From Gamarada debralockiae (lineage: Eukaryota; Ascomycota; Leotiomycetes; Helotiales; Hyphodiscaceae), in contig NXFV01001061.1 of NCBI GenBank assembly GCA_002803225.1, positions 1-58,384 on the forward strand: 58,384 nucleotides of DNA, given 5' to 3'. The first letter of the stretch is position 1. Each line of letters begins with the position of its first letter. A model generated the notes under the pieces. The model was not told where the DNA came from, searched no databases, and saw only the letters and a list, made by a program, of their open reading frames with translations. A program made the translations under genes and the position numbers. Below, piece by piece: positions 12,184-23,727 of this stretch.

Positions 12184-13993
12184 GATTGAAATCTAGTGCA
12201 TTAAGTACTTGCAAGGATGACTCTCGAGGTGAATGAGTGGAGTGAATATGAGGGCTCGTGTCGACGTGCGAATTTGTGGAGGTGTTACGCGGCCGCAGAA
12301 CTCGAAAGTTTGCGAGAATGATTCCAAGGCGAAGTGGCCCGTTTGTTCTTTGCTCACACGCAAGACCAATAGCGTACGTGTTTCTAGAGAAATTTTCTAC
12401 GCGCCGGGGATCGTTGTCGTAGATGGTGAGCGAGGAGGAAGGTTCGTCGGGTGATGCCAGCGAGAGCAGCCTTGATGCGAAGGATCGATCTACCGAGTCA
12501 GAAGATGCGTCAAGAAAGCATGACCAGATACAACAGTCGTCGGTGATGGAAATGGGGTCCTTGCAACGGCGTAGTTCATCCTATTCAACGTGAAAAGAGT
12601 GTGAAATATCCAAGAGCTTGTTGATGGCGGTGTTGATTGCTTGGTGACGGCCCGCCGGGTTTTGTTTTTGTGCAAAGTGGATTGAATTATGCGTCGTGAG
12701 GCTGAGTTTAGTGGTCTCACCCTTGGCCCGCTCTTCGATTGGATGAAGCTTCACATGTTGTACGAGCAAGCAAAATCCTCCCCCAAAAAGCAATGTGCAA
12801 ATGCCCTTCCCGCACGGCTTTCTTGTGCTGAGATGAGATCTTAGAAGGGCGGATTTCCACGTCGTCAATGCGGTTGAGGCGATACACCTGCCTATTGTGC
12901 AAACAAATTTTCATGAGAATGATTGCTCACGAGAAGACATCCAAATCTATTTTTGTGAATGATCTCGTGGTGTGGAACTTTAAGAGGATTTCTGGAACAA
13001 AAGGGCTTTTGTACCTGGTAAAGATGTCTCTGTCACGTCATCAAGCTGGATTTGGCTTAAGTCGCCTCGCAGAGTCGTACTCACTGTCGATCTCTTGCAC
13101 ATGGGCTCGAGACAGGGGTAAATCGGATCGGTTCAATCGGCCACTGACAGTTGACAGTCAGCACTCTAATTTTATTGCCTTAGAAAGCAGACATTGAAGC
13201 CTGAGGATTAGATCATCAGGGACTTGCAAGAAAGTTTGCGCCATGCCACGCAATGCTGCACAACACAGTCACCTTCCTCGCCTGGAAGGGCCAGAAATAA
13301 GCTTTTGATAACATTCACCGTTCTCGGATACTGGTGTACAGTACCAAACAACGGCAATTGCAAACTTTTCAGGGTCCTAGGGTCCTGCAGTCGGCTTCAA
13401 CAGACCGGCACTCACTGGACTTTGTCCAGTGAGGAGGTCCTCAATATCGGGGATTTACGTTGCCAAGACAATCGGCTTTGGCTGCAGTGTGGCAGGCAGC
13501 CCTTACCGTAATCCTTCTTTGTGAAACCTCTTTCTGTGTTACTCTGCATCTCCAGCCAGTCTTTCTCTCGCGTCTAATCCGAATGCAAGTCATCTATTCG
13601 TTCATTCGTTCAGGCGGCCGATCACAGGACCGCAAGTTATTCGGTATGCAAGGTTGTCGGGATAGCTCGTCGAGTAACATATCTCCAGCCTGGGGTTCGA
13701 ACCAGGTTCTCACGAAAACTAGCCGCCATTTGGTGGGGTAGCAGAGCTTATCTCCCACTTTGGAAAGGATCATCGGGAATTCAACCTGCCACACCCGTGT
13801 CGCGCACGCCGATTATTCGAAATTCAAAACCTTAATATCCTACAATTTTCCTTCTTCTATTGCGCTTTGCTTGTATTCTCCTTAACCCCTTCCCTTGTGT
13901 TGTCGAAACAGACATTGAGTGTGATCGAGGTCCACAGCAAGCTGCATACCTTGAAGTCCAGCAGAGGACAAACAGCAACATACATCTGCAACC
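12184..13993. other. Long intergenic region
   Basis: Shared upstream region of the DUF8004 gene (minus) and the Dal5-type transporter (plus), about 1.8 kb. No coding exon recognised. It holds a perfect 10-bp-arm inverted repeat (13411-13433) and a tRNA-like patch with a GGTTCGAACC box near 13695 that does not fold as a complete tRNA. Confidence 0.5.
13411..13433. repeat. Perfect inverted repeat, 10-bp arms and 3-nt loop
   Basis: Arms CTCACTGGAC and its reverse complement flank a TTT spacer. The stem would be very stable in RNA or single-stranded DNA. No neighbouring T-tract or gene end makes it an obvious terminator, and fungal polymerase II does not use such terminators. It could be a chance palindrome or a dimer binding site. 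Confidence 0.5.
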
Positions 13994-15750
13994 ATGGGTC
14001 TCCTTTCAAGATTTGAAAAGAAGGTCCCTTCGACTGCGGACGACCCCGCTGCAATCCACACTGCAGCATGTCTCGAGCAAGACCCTGAAAAACTTGAGAT
14101 CTCTCAATTGGAAGGAGACGGCGAAAGTCCAAATGGAGCTCCCTACCACGTGACACCGGAGATTGAGAAGCAGGTCTTGCGCAAATTGGACACAAGGCTT
14201 GTACCTCTGGTGATGGTTCTTTGTACGAATCAATCTCCCCATCTCGATTGCGTCGAAATGCTCATAATGGCGTGCAGATCTCCTGGCGTATTTGGATCGA
14301 TCGAATATTGGGTACGCAGACCATCCCTCCTCAAACCCGAACAACATGCTGATGATTTTGTCCCAGAAACGCAAAGATAGCAGGAATGTCGAAACAACTC
14401 CACCTCTCCTCCCCTGACTACCAATGGCTCCTCACAATCTTCTACATCTCATACATTCTCTTCGAATGGTTTGCGTTGATGTGGAAAGTCATCCCACCGC
14501 ACATGTGGGCCGCCTTCTGTGTCATAGGCTGGGGCATCGTCGCCACCTGCCAAGCAGCGACTTTCTCGTTCAGCGGTATGATGGCGGCACGTTTCTTCTT
14601 AGGTTTCTTCGAGGCGGGCTACGGACCAGGAATCCCATACCTTCTCAGCTTCTTCTATCTGAGACATGAGATCGGTGTCCGCATTGGTGTCTTCTTGTCT
14701 GCTGCGCCATTGGCTACGTGCTTTGCTGGCGCGCTGGCGTATGGGATTACGAGTGGGAATGATGAACATAGGATTGCGAATTGGAGGTTGTTGTTCTTAG
14801 TTGAGGGACTGCCTTGTATTGTGGCGGGGATTGTGACGTTCTTTATCCTACCGGACAGCCCGGAGAAAGCTTCTTTCTTGACAGAAGAGGAGAAGCTTGT
14901 TGCGAGGGCCAGAGGGGTGAGACAGGTTGGCGATGAGAAGGCACATCAGATTGGGCATATCAATTTTAAAGACATCGGCGTTGCGCTCCTCGACCTGAAG
15001 GTACACGACCCCTCTCACTTCCATATTTTCATTGCCTCAAAGTTTTCGAACTTAGCTAACACGCCACAGAATTATTTCACAGCGCTAATGTACTTCTCCT
15101 GCAACGTATCCTTCTCCTCCCTCCCGGTCTTCCTCCCCACAATCCTCTCCGAAATGGGTTTCTCCGCCATCGACTCCCAAGGCCTCTCTGCCCCACCCTA
15201 CTTCATCTCCTTCCTCATCGTCATAGGCTCCACTTACATCGCCGACCGTACCCAACAGCGCGGTATCACAATCATGATCCTCTCTGTCATCGGTGCTGTG
15301 GGGTACATCCTCCTTGCAACAACCTCCAAAACAGGACCCCGCTACTTCGGAGTCTATCTCGCCGCGGCTGGTATATTTCCTTGTATTGGGAATATTTTGC
15401 CTTGGGTGCTGAATAATCAGGGATCAGACACGAAGAGAGGGATGGGAATTGCGATTTTGAATTTGGTTGGGCAGTGTGGGCCGTTACTTGGGACGAGAAT
15501 TTATCCAGCTAAGGATAGTCCGTATTATCGGTTGGGGATGTGGGTTTGTGCGGGCTTTATGCTATTTAATGGCGTGTTGGCTTTTGGGTTAAGACTTTTG
15601 TTGGTCTGGGAAAACAAGAAGCTCGACCGCAAATATGGTGTTGTAGGCAGAGTTGATGGGGATGGCAAAGTTGCTGATGGTGTGAGTGGTGGGGGCGTGG
15701 CCGGCGTGGGGGATGAGAATGATGGACCTAGGTTTAGGTATGTATTGTAG
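13994..15750 (+). CDS. MFS transporter, Dal5/allantoate permease family
   Basis: Exons 13994-14222, 14278-14311, 14367-15000 and 15070-15750 give 525 aa. The anion:cation symporter signature spans three exons: LVPLVMVLYLLAYLDRSNIG followed by NAKIAGM. Further conserved blocks are GYGPGIPYLLSFFYLRHEIG and the second-half GTRIYP. About 12 membrane segments; an acidic N-terminus and a Gly-rich C-terminal tail face the cytosol. The family imports anionic organics such as allantoate, ureidosuccinate, nicotinate or pantothenate; the substrate here is unknown. Exon 2 is a 34-nt microexon. The last intron is 69 nt and has no stop, so an unspliced reading adds 23 spurious residues; removing it restores the family text DLK-NYFTALMYFSCNVSFSSLP. 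Confidence 0.9.
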
Positions 15751-16605
15751 ATGACAGGACAAGTCACGATTTTAGATATTGCAAATGGGGAAGAACCTAG
15801 CAAGATGGCGAGAAGAGGATACACAAGCACATGTCTCACTCTTAGACCAAATGTCAAACTAACGACTCCACCTGCATACTACATCCCATCTTCCCTTCTT
15901 CCCACGTTATCTGTAACAGAAAGTCTGATACTGGATGAGAGTTGCTTGATCCTCATCGCTTCTCCCACAGGTGTTACAATAAAGCCCTCTCTCCGCGTAT
16001 TCGTGTCGCGCCAACCATGTGTTTCCATAGTCTTAGCCATATCGTTTTGAGGACCGCGGAAGTACAGGCCACCCAAAAGACCACCCGTGTATTGTTATCG
16101 GAATGCTCCTTCGAAATTGAGCCCTCCTTGGCCAGGATATCGGGGTATGCTTGGTGTGTGTATTTGTTAGTTGAGTTGAGTTTGTTGATATTCTTAGTGG
16201 GTTTGGTGTTGGGGTTTGCTTACCTTGGTTTCTTTTTGAAAAGGAAAGAAAAAGGAGATGTTAGGACCAGAGAGGTAAGATTTTATAGAGCTTACAGGTT
16301 GGGAGATAGTCACAGAGCGCTGTAAATGGGGGTTAAATGGCTCTAAATCACTCCCCTTTGGCTGCCCTAACCATTTATAGTTCATCAATGATCAGCGTTC
16401 AATTCCGGCACAATTGTACTGCTAGATTTCCTAATCGGTTTTACAGAAAGGATACTGCTAACAGGCGGCACTGGTGGCAAGATGGTCAAATTTTCCAATA
16501 TCACCAAGCAGTATCTTAAAAATGGTCTCACAGAACTCCTCGTCATATCATACCTAACTACGCATTTGATTCTATCCACCTAATTTTCCTTCCACCTACC
16601 TATAG

Positions 16606-16818
16606 TTAGCGATGTTGGAGAATATGGTTTTGATAGGCCGCGTGCGAGGCAAACGTTACACCGCAAACCTCGCACACATAGGCAGCTGCGTGAATGAGTC
16701 CGTTGTACCATCCATATATTTCATAGTAACCATCAATGCGAGCCTTGACCACACAATGGAATTGTGCCCGGGATACTAATACACTTGTGGGGCTTCGAAC
16801 AGGAAGATGGGTTCCCAA
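16606..16818 (-). CDS. Possible small C2H2 zinc-finger protein or 3' exon
   Basis: A 70-residue open frame ends with a well-formed C2H2 finger: C-X2-C-X12-H-X3-H in VCEVCGVTFASHAAYQNHIL, then QHR and the stop. The rest (residues 1-45) matches nothing I know. There is no in-frame ATG after the upstream stop: the frame opens at a TTG, just after an AG that could be a splice acceptor. The fragment is therefore best seen as the 3' exon of a small gene whose 5' exon may lie near 16930, or as the tail of a decayed one. The finger residues are all present, which argues against chance. Confidence 0.3.
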   Translation of the reverse strand: MGTHLPVRSPTSVLVSRAQFHCVVKARIDGYYEIYGWYNGLIHAAAYVCEVCGVTFASHAAYQNHILQHR

Positions 16819-17105
16819 AGCTGTTGTTTAGTGATCATCTAGGTTTCGCTTCTAGAGCAAAGCTTATGCTTGACTTTGCGTGTTCCGTTGCAGCCACCTT
16901 GAACATGTGCGGAACAATAGTTGCTCCATAGAGAATAAATAGATGGCCCGACAGTCGAAGATGGGGTCCCGGAAGGCGAGAAGAGTGGTTTCTAATCGCC
17001 CGCAGGCCGTCGTGCAGAGCTATTTACTAATCACCGCAAATACTAGCTTTTTCAACAGCATCCATATACATTCTGATATCATTGAGGACGGCGAACTGGA
17101 ACAGC

Positions 17106-17112
17106 TATATAA
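17106..17112 (+). promoter_or_regulatory. TATA box of the NmrA-like gene
   Basis: TATATAA lies about 100 bases upstream of the ATG at 17214, in the position and orientation expected for a fungal core promoter. The 5' leader in between is A-rich just before the start. Confidence 0.55.
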
Positions 17113-17213
17113 GACAGCACATGCACACAAGAACAGACAACAGTCAACTTGCGTCCACTGTGGGGAAAGAAAAAAAAAATTAAGAAATCTACCATCAGCA
17201 TACACAGACAAAA

Positions 17214-18367
17214 ATGTCGGCCAACATCATCGCAGTGGTTGGTATCACGGGAAATCAGGTATTGTCCATCATTTCCTTCATGAAGAGCTTGTATGCTGAT
17301 AAAGTGACAGGGTTCTTCAGTTGCAGAAATCTTTTTGCAAGAACCTGACTGGACAGTTCGAGGCATCACACGTGATCCCTCAAAATCTTCTGCCAGAGCA
17401 TGGGCCAATCGTGGCGCTGACATCGTAGCCGGCGATCTTGATGTACCCGGTTCCATGGAAAAGGCTTTCTACGGCGCAAACGTTATCTTTGGGATTACAG
17501 ATTTTGTGCAACACTTGCAAGACCCCCAAACTATCGCTCAAGCTCAAGCACAAAATCGGGCTGTCAACGAACTGGCTACTGAGCGTGAGCTTGAGCAAGC
17601 GAAAAGACTGATTGATGCGGCGGCTGCAAATGTCTCTTCTCTCGATCGATTTGTTCTTAGCACGCTGAGCGACACAAAGGGGTTAAGTCAAGGCAAGATT
17701 CAGTATAATCTGCATTTTGATTGTAAGTGGGCAGCAGTTGAGTATCTAGAGAAGAAGTATCCTGAGCTGTGGAAGAAAACGAGTTTGCTGCAGTTGGGTA
17801 TCTTTGCGAGTAATTGGAAGATCCCTTACTATACGCCCAAGAAACAAGATGATGGGACGTTTAAGCTTAGTCTGCCGATGGGCGGCGAGAAAAAGTTTCC
17901 CATCATAGATCCAAATGCGGATACTGGTAGGTTGTTCACTTTTCACTCAGTGGAAAGCTTTGGCATCGAACGGACTGAGCTGATTGTGACAGGCCGCTTG
18001 ACGAAAGCCCTCGTCCAGGTTGCACCAGGCACCCACCTTGTTGGGGCGAGCTCCATAATAAGTTGGAATGAGTGGTGTGAAATCTGGAGTAGGGTGAATG
18101 GAGTGAAGTGCACATTCGACAGGCTGGGTCGCAAGGTGCTGGAGGATATTATGGGGCCGCTTGGAAGAGAGGTTGCAGACATGTTCCAGGCGAGTGCATG
18201 CTTTACCTCTAATTGGCTTTTCTAACTTTCTCGCTCAGTACATGGACGAATTTGGGTACGACGGAAGTGATCCGAATGTAGTGTATCCTTGGGATCTGGG
18301 GATAGAGGTTAAGACTACGCCCATAGAAGAGTACCTGAAGAATCAGGACTGGTCTTCAATTTTGTAA
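17214..18367 (+). CDS. NmrA-like NAD(P)-binding protein
   Basis: Exons 17214-17258, 17311-18189 and 18239-18367 give 350 aa. The N-terminus reads IAVVGITGNQ, and after the first intron GSSVAEIFLQEPDWTVRGIT, the atypical-SDR/NmrA Rossmann opening (GxxGxxG form). It continues with GADIVAGDLDVPGSMEKAF and GANVIFGITDFVQH. NmrA-family proteins are NAD(P)-binding redox sensors or isoflavone-reductase-like enzymes; many lack the catalytic Tyr-Lys pair and act as regulators, as NmrA does on GATA factors. Which applies here is unknown. The last intron (18190-18238) uses a GC donor (CAG|GCGAGT) with a good branch site and acceptor; it joins DMFQ to YMDEFGYDGSDPNVVYPWDL, the expected family C-terminus. 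The predicted product is cytosolic. Confidence 0.9.
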
Positions 18368-19181
18368 GGCAGAGCATTAATAGCTAGTCTCGACTACACT
18401 TTCCCTAATGCGATTATTGGTCGCCTCTATATTGAAGTAGACATAGAACTGGCTATCAAAGATGTGGGCGTGTAGTAACTTCGGGTCGACGGGAAGCATG
18501 CAGGATTCAATGTCGAGATTTTACCTGGCATGAAGAACTGTTGTGTGGAACAGAATGTCGCTTAGGGTCATTCTCCAGTACACAAAAGGTAATGAAACTT
18601 TTCTATTGTTATCATAGCTGCCCTTACAACGATTGGAAATGATATCTTTGACATAATAGCGTCTTGTTAGTCAAGAGTATGAAAACACTGTACAATTTTA
18701 AGAGTTGTTCAAAGTTCACGATATTTTTTGTCTAGATGCTTTTTCCATTCCCTGTCTTTCCAAAACAGGAAGATGCTACTTTGATTCTGGCTCACCACAC
18801 TGTTACACACAGATACTGCTAACTTCAATGGCAAATTCCCAATTATCTCCATCTTAAACCAGTCCCGATGCTCATTCCGCCACTCTGATTATCTCTTCTC
18901 AAGCTTCTTCCTATCCGCTTTCACTAGATACTGTCACCAAGAACTCTACTCTTTGCGTCTTGTCGCTGTTTCTTGGGTGGCATCGCGACTTGCTGGAGTG
19001 GCTTTTTGGCCATGTCATTCCGTGACCAACACAGGCATCACATGTAAGGCCATTGCCACTTTTGTCCTCGTCTATTTCCTCCCTAACTAAGACCGCGATG
19101 TGCAAATGATGTCCGCTGTGCCCTCACTTAACTTCACCTTTCCCGTCTGAATCACGAAACTCAGCTCTCCTGCACCACACG
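18368..19181. other. Intergenic region
   Basis: A convergent 3' region between the NmrA-like gene and the GH78 pseudogene. No gene, RNA or repeat recognised. Confidence 0.5.
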
Positions 19182-21126
19182 TCACCTTGAATGTCTGCCC
19201 TTCTCACCAGTCTGCCACCTCACGTTTAGCAGCCCCTTACCACCAATAGGCACCGTCGCCGCCACCTCCTTAAACAACCCCAGCCTAGGCCGAACTCCAG
19301 TGGCGGCCCAGCCCGGCTTGGCAGGATAGACACCAGCTACCTCGGCCATGAACTCGTAGATGGGCACGCTACCCCATGCATGACAGTCAGAGCGCTGCGA
19401 CACGGAATCCTCCTTCCAGGTCGTGACACCGAGGGCGAGCTGTGTGCACCAGGGCGCGAAGAAGGCGTAGAAATACGTGGCGTAAGGGGCGGGCAGAGGG
19501 AGAGTGCGCGGAGGGTGTAGAAGGACATGGAAAGGGAGGGCTGGGCGAAGCTCGGTAGGCTGGCTTTTGCGCTTGTGGGGTGCGGCGGGGATGGGGGCCG
19601 AAACAAGCAATGCGAGAGGATAGAGAGGGCGACTGGGCCGGAGGCAGCACCGCCGAGGATGGCGAAGACTTGCGAGTGCACGCTGTAGTCTTGCTCGCGG
19701 TCTGCAGAGCTGGCGAGTCCGTCGGTGAAGAATGTGCCGTCAAAGCAATGGAGCTTGATGGCGGCGACGATGGCGGCGGCACGGGTCGTGTATTCGGCTG
19801 CTAGGGCGGGTCGGTCGAGGGCCTGGAGGATGGCGGCTGCGTTCTTGAGTGCGTAGGCGTAGAGACTGTTGGTGTAGGTCAAGAAGCCGGTGCACTGCCC
19901 TGCAGGAGGGATACCATAGGGACGCCATTCTTCAACCCAGTCGGTGAAGTTCCACGTGCCGTCTTGAGACTTTGCCGAGACGAGCTGCAGGGCTTTGTCG
20001 ATACGGGAGTGGAAGAACTCGAGTACGCCGTTGATAACTGCGAGGAATTTGCGGAGGAAGGGTGCGTCACCGAAGAAGGTGCAGTGATCACTCAGAATAC
20101 AAATCCAATATAGCGAGAAGTGGGGGATGACCTGCGGATTATGGCATGGGGCTCGACTAGAGGTCAGACCAAGAAGTGACTCGAACGAGTTGTGTATCTG
20201 GATCATGGCTTGCCGTGCCAGTTTGTCGTCGCCAGGTGTATAGTACGTGAAGAGAGCCGAGCTGCGCGTGTCCATAGCATATTGTAACTGCTCGTAAAAC
20301 GGACAAACTTCATAGGAGTCGTGCATACAATTCTCTAGCGTTCGAATGCTAGTTTGCCAAAGTTTCTCTACTGTCTCGGGATCATTAGACTTCCCGACAG
20401 CGAAGCGTGCGGAAACATCGAGCGGATAGTTCACCGTGGTGATCTTGATGCCTTCTAGCACCAGGTCTGCAGATCCGACATTGATCTGTATGCCGATAAA
20501 ACAGAAAGTCCGGAAATGGAATGGCATGAAGGTCTCTTCTTTTTCTTCATTCTTGTCGTATCCAAGACTCGGAAAGTCGTTGGCACCATGGAAAGTGTAG
20601 ACATCTTGTGGACCGTACAAGGCTTTGGTATCGTCGCGACGATTTTCCTTGGAACGGAGATAGGGGACTAGAATTGGTGGATTCTCATAGCTTTCTGCGT
20701 ATATTACTTTGAGAATACCCCCGCCGTGTTCGGGACGCCTGAAGCGGAAACGCAGGAAGGCCGTTGTATGATTCTCGACTTCCAGCTCCAGATAGTGGCT
20801 TGTTTGTGCTTGAGCAATAGTCCCTGTTGGGAAGAGGTCGCTGCATCATCCTGCTTCTGGAGCAGTGTCTCCTCCCAGGCAGTTCGCAAAACTGGACTTT
20901 TTATGTTGTGAAGGGCATCGAACGCGGATGATTGGAGTCGCAGAGGTGTGATCATGCGTGGAGATAATTTCCACGGTGCTCCGAGACCGGTCGAAGCCTA
21001 GAATTGGTAGACCTCTGCAGACTTCCACTCCAATTTCTGGGGTCCGGTTGCATTAGTATTGTGCTTCTCGTAGATGTACAGAAAGCCGTTTTCTAGCAAA
21101 TTCGTCTGGAGAATGGTGAATGGGTC

Positions 21127-21381
21127 GATGGTGTTGTTATGAGAACCCTAATACTGAAGTGCATATAGCGCTAGTCCAAAATAGGCTTCGAAAGCTTCAA
21201 TTCAAAATCTGTGTCCTTCCTGTATCGTTCAACCCTTCTGTTATATCTACAACTTGATACAGCTTATTCTTGTTGCCTGTCCCGATAGCTGGTTGCCTGT
21301 CCCGATATCTTGTTGCCTGTACCGATAGCCTGCTGCCTGTCCCTAGATATCACCGTACCTTCTAGACCTATCAACAGATGG
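21127..21381. mobile_element. Solo LTR with perfect 5-bp target-site duplication
   Basis: A 245-bp element at 21132-21376 begins TGTTG and ends CAACA, the inverted terminal pentamers typical of LTR retrotransposons. It is flanked on both sides by the exact direct repeat GATGG (21127-21131 and 21377-21381). No internal retrotransposon sequence is present, so it is a solo LTR left by LTR-LTR recombination. Removing it and one GATGG restores a continuous rhamnosidase reading across the site (WQTAI-DPFTILQ). It contains four tandem 20-bp units. Confidence 0.82.
21271..21350. repeat. Four tandem 20-bp units inside the solo LTR
   Basis: The units share a core TTGCCTGTCCCGATA and run at exact 20-base spacing; the last unit is the most diverged. 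They lie in the right half of the LTR and may be part of its regulatory region. Confidence 0.7.
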
Positions 21382-21626
21382 CAGTTTGCCAAGCGTGGCT
21401 GCTCTGGAGCTGCGCGGTCCAGAATTTCCTGCATTCTATAAGTCTGACCATCAGCCCACCAAGGGCCAGCCTGGGGAAGCTGGAAGCATATGCCGTGGCG
21501 TGAAAGAAGCGCAAGGCATGGACCGTGATGACGTTCTCCACAACTTTGCAGAGCAGGAGCCAGATCCAACTCCTCAGTGAAGTCAGGATGCCACATCCAG
21601 TCGGTATTGACTGTTTTGGCCGCCAT

Positions 21627-22603
21627 TATTGGCACAAGTAATTCCCGGGGCAATCTGCACAAGAACGAGAGCAACAGAGGCTCAAGAAGTCTACTACCGC
21701 ACCGTGAGTGTCCTTGCGAAGTAGATATGCCTGGAGGGGAACGCACAGTGCATGTTTACATATTGCAAGCCACGCAGCTCCTCGAGAGACCTAGGAGGCT
21801 ATCTATCCACCATGGTAATACGCATGGGTGCGAGGGCGAGGACAGCATCTGGCAAGACACCTGGTTGCACAAGCGAAGACTGAATATTGCTTGACCAATG
21901 GCCGTGGCGGACTGGGCTGCAGATGCGGATCTGGAGTCGTGTCCGGCGACAGAAGTCTCTTTGCAGGGATGCTTTCCGGCGTCCGTGCGCGCAGAATGCA
22001 AAAGGCATCACTAACCAGTCTTCCGAATACTCACTTCGAGGCCTACCGCCGCGCTACTTGCCATTTCATTTGGTGGCGGGGGATGTTGTAGTGGATCACT
22101 CGACACAACATTGCCCGAAGACGTGGTTGTCTCGGTGCATGCTATGCCTTCTGCCTCGGGCTTTCCCCACCAGAGGATCTGGAACATCAGCCGTCCGAAG
22201 CCAATATTCCCCGCCAGCACGTCGATGATCGACTCTTACCGTGGTCGGACATGGCCTAGAGGGTGGACTCTGAGCGGCGGAATCATGTCTGCTCCAGGAT
22301 TTGTCTCCCATCTGAACCAGCTGCACGCGTGCTGCAGAAGTTCTGTCCCAGACCCCAGACCAGACCCCCCTCTCATCACACTTCCTCGAGTTATGGCACC
22401 TCCTAAGACCTCTCACCGAGAAGATGGGGTACCACTGGATATAACGAAGCGTTGTGATCGCACCTTGGACACTCCTTGATCAGATCCATTCTCCATCTTC
22501 ACCATCACCGTCACTGCCCCAGCACTGCACCCAACACCAAGACCGAAGCCCTCTGCTTCGCATCACCACGTCTCCACATTGCCTCAATCTCGCAACAGCA
22601 ATC
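21627..22603. other. Divergent region between broken rhamnosidase and broken transporter
   Basis: About 1 kb upstream of both decayed genes. It includes a few CGG-bearing stretches (for example near 22275) of the kind fungal sugar regulators bind, but no assignable site. Some missing N-terminal rhamnosidase sequence could lie here in scrambled form; I could not identify it. Confidence 0.4.
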
Positions 22604-23727
22604 ATGGTTTCCCGTCCACAACAGGTCGGAGAAGCCGTAGCGGCGCCTTTCATGCCCACCGGCTCAGTTGATACCTCGAAATGGTGGCGATATAAAGACC
22701 TACGCAATCTCAATCTTTTGCTGCTCATCCCTCTTGTGTCCATCTCTCTCAGGGGTACGTAGCGGCAGATCTTCCCACCTCCCGCAAAACCCAGTGCGCA
22801 TTAATCTGACTGCAAGACTGCTAGCTTCGATGGCTTGATGATGAACGGTCTTCAAGCCGTAACAGAATGGCGCACATATTTCGGAACCCCAAGGGTGCTA
22901 TTCTGGGTCTTTTCAACGCAGCCTATCCGTTGGGTGGAATCGTGGGTATTTTATTCATCCCAATTGTCAGTGACCGCTGGGGTCGCAAGGTTGGCCTCGC
23001 GCTTGGTGCTGGCATTTCAGTCTTGGGAGGCGCTCTGCAGGCCGGCTCAGTTAATCTCGCCATGTTCGTCGTTGCCCGCGTCCTCCTGGGCGTGGGCTGC
23101 ATTATCACGGCCGGGGTTGGCTCTCCATTCGTCACAGAGATTGCCCATCCACACGAGCGTACTACAGCCACGGCCTTGTTCCTCACGTTCTACTCCTTTG
23201 GCTCCATCATTGCCGGCTGGACGACCTTTGGGACATTCCGCATTACGAATAGTGCGGCCTGGCGTATTCCATCTGGATTACAAGCTCTGCCTTCTATCAT
23301 CCAGCTTCTTGGCGTACGGTGGTAGGCCGTGCTTTACATCTAAATCTGTGTACTGTGAACTGACATCACGTAGGGTGCCCGAGAGTCCTCGATGGCTGGT
23401 CTCAAAGGGTCGACGCGATGGGGCGTGGAACATGATATGTAAAATACCACGACACAATAACGAGAACGATGAACTCGCCATCTTTAAGTTCCGGGAAATC
23501 CAGGCGACAGTCGACATGTTGGGCGAATGCAAACACAAGGGCTTCAAGAACGATCTCCAAAACCTCAAAGCCTTTGTTCATACCCCAGGAAACCGAAAGA
23601 GAACTGCCATCCTCATCTGGACTGCCATCATCTCTCAATTCTCCGGCAATACTTTCGTGTCTTACTACCTCTCTCCGATCTTGACATCCGTCGGGCTGAA
23701 GACCGATCTCCAACAAACCCTGATTAA
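22604..23727 (+). pseudogene. MFS sugar transporter, truncated and frameshifted
   Basis: The start at 22604 (MVSRPQQVGEAVAAPF) leads to the family text LMMNGLQAVTEWRTYFG. A one-base frameshift near 22880 then moves the reading to GAILGLFNAAYPLGGIVG and the signature DRWGRKVGLALG. A normal 52-bp intron near 23323-23373 joins LLGVRW to VPESPRWLVSKGR, the PESPRW motif of sugar porters. The reading ends at QQTLIN (23727), exactly where a fragment of the nearby LTR begins, so membrane segments 8-12 are missing. The gene would have been a lactose/hexose-permease-like importer divergent from the rhamnosidase, a plausible pectin-sugar uptake pair before both were lost. Confidence 0.8.

Larger units (their letters stand above)
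15751..17213. other. Intergenic region
   Basis: Between the Dal5-type transporter and the NmrA-like gene. The only coding signal I can defend is a short minus-strand frame with a C2H2 finger (16606-16818). The last 110 bases are the promoter and leader of the NmrA-like gene. Nothing else recognised. Confidence 0.5.
19182..21626 (-). pseudogene. Alpha-L-rhamnosidase (GH78), broken
   Basis: The minus strand carries the parts of a fungal GH78 rhamnosidase in order but not in one frame. A possible N-terminus is at 21626 (MAAKTVNTDWMWHPDF). Then come NVITVHALRFFHATAYASSF, a solo LTR insertion (21132-21376), DPFTILQTNLLENGFLYIYE, and the catalytic (alpha/alpha)6 region from about 20870 (LEVENHTTAFLRFRF), including CMHDSYEVCPFYEQLQYAMD. 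The C-terminus is in another frame (19182-19510), with EDSVSQRSDCHAWGSVPIYE. Lesions: about 60 residues are missing after WHPDF, a frameshift lies near 21560, the LTR is inserted, there are stops near 20860-21000, and there is a frameshift near 19510. The enzyme would hydrolyse terminal rhamnose from pectin or glycosides. The divergent neighbour is a sugar transporter, also broken. Confidence 0.8.

Noticed and set aside
13650..13725. tRNA-like patch with A-box-like TAGCTC and B-box-like GGTTCGAACC
   Set aside because: The spacing is too short for a full cloverleaf, there is no anticodon arm, and the acceptor stem pairs only with mismatches and wobbles. At most a tRNA remnant.
21264..21746. 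A 160-residue open frame on the minus strand as an intact small gene
   Set aside because: It is a fusion of out-of-frame rhamnosidase N-terminal sequence with the tandem units of the inserted LTR.
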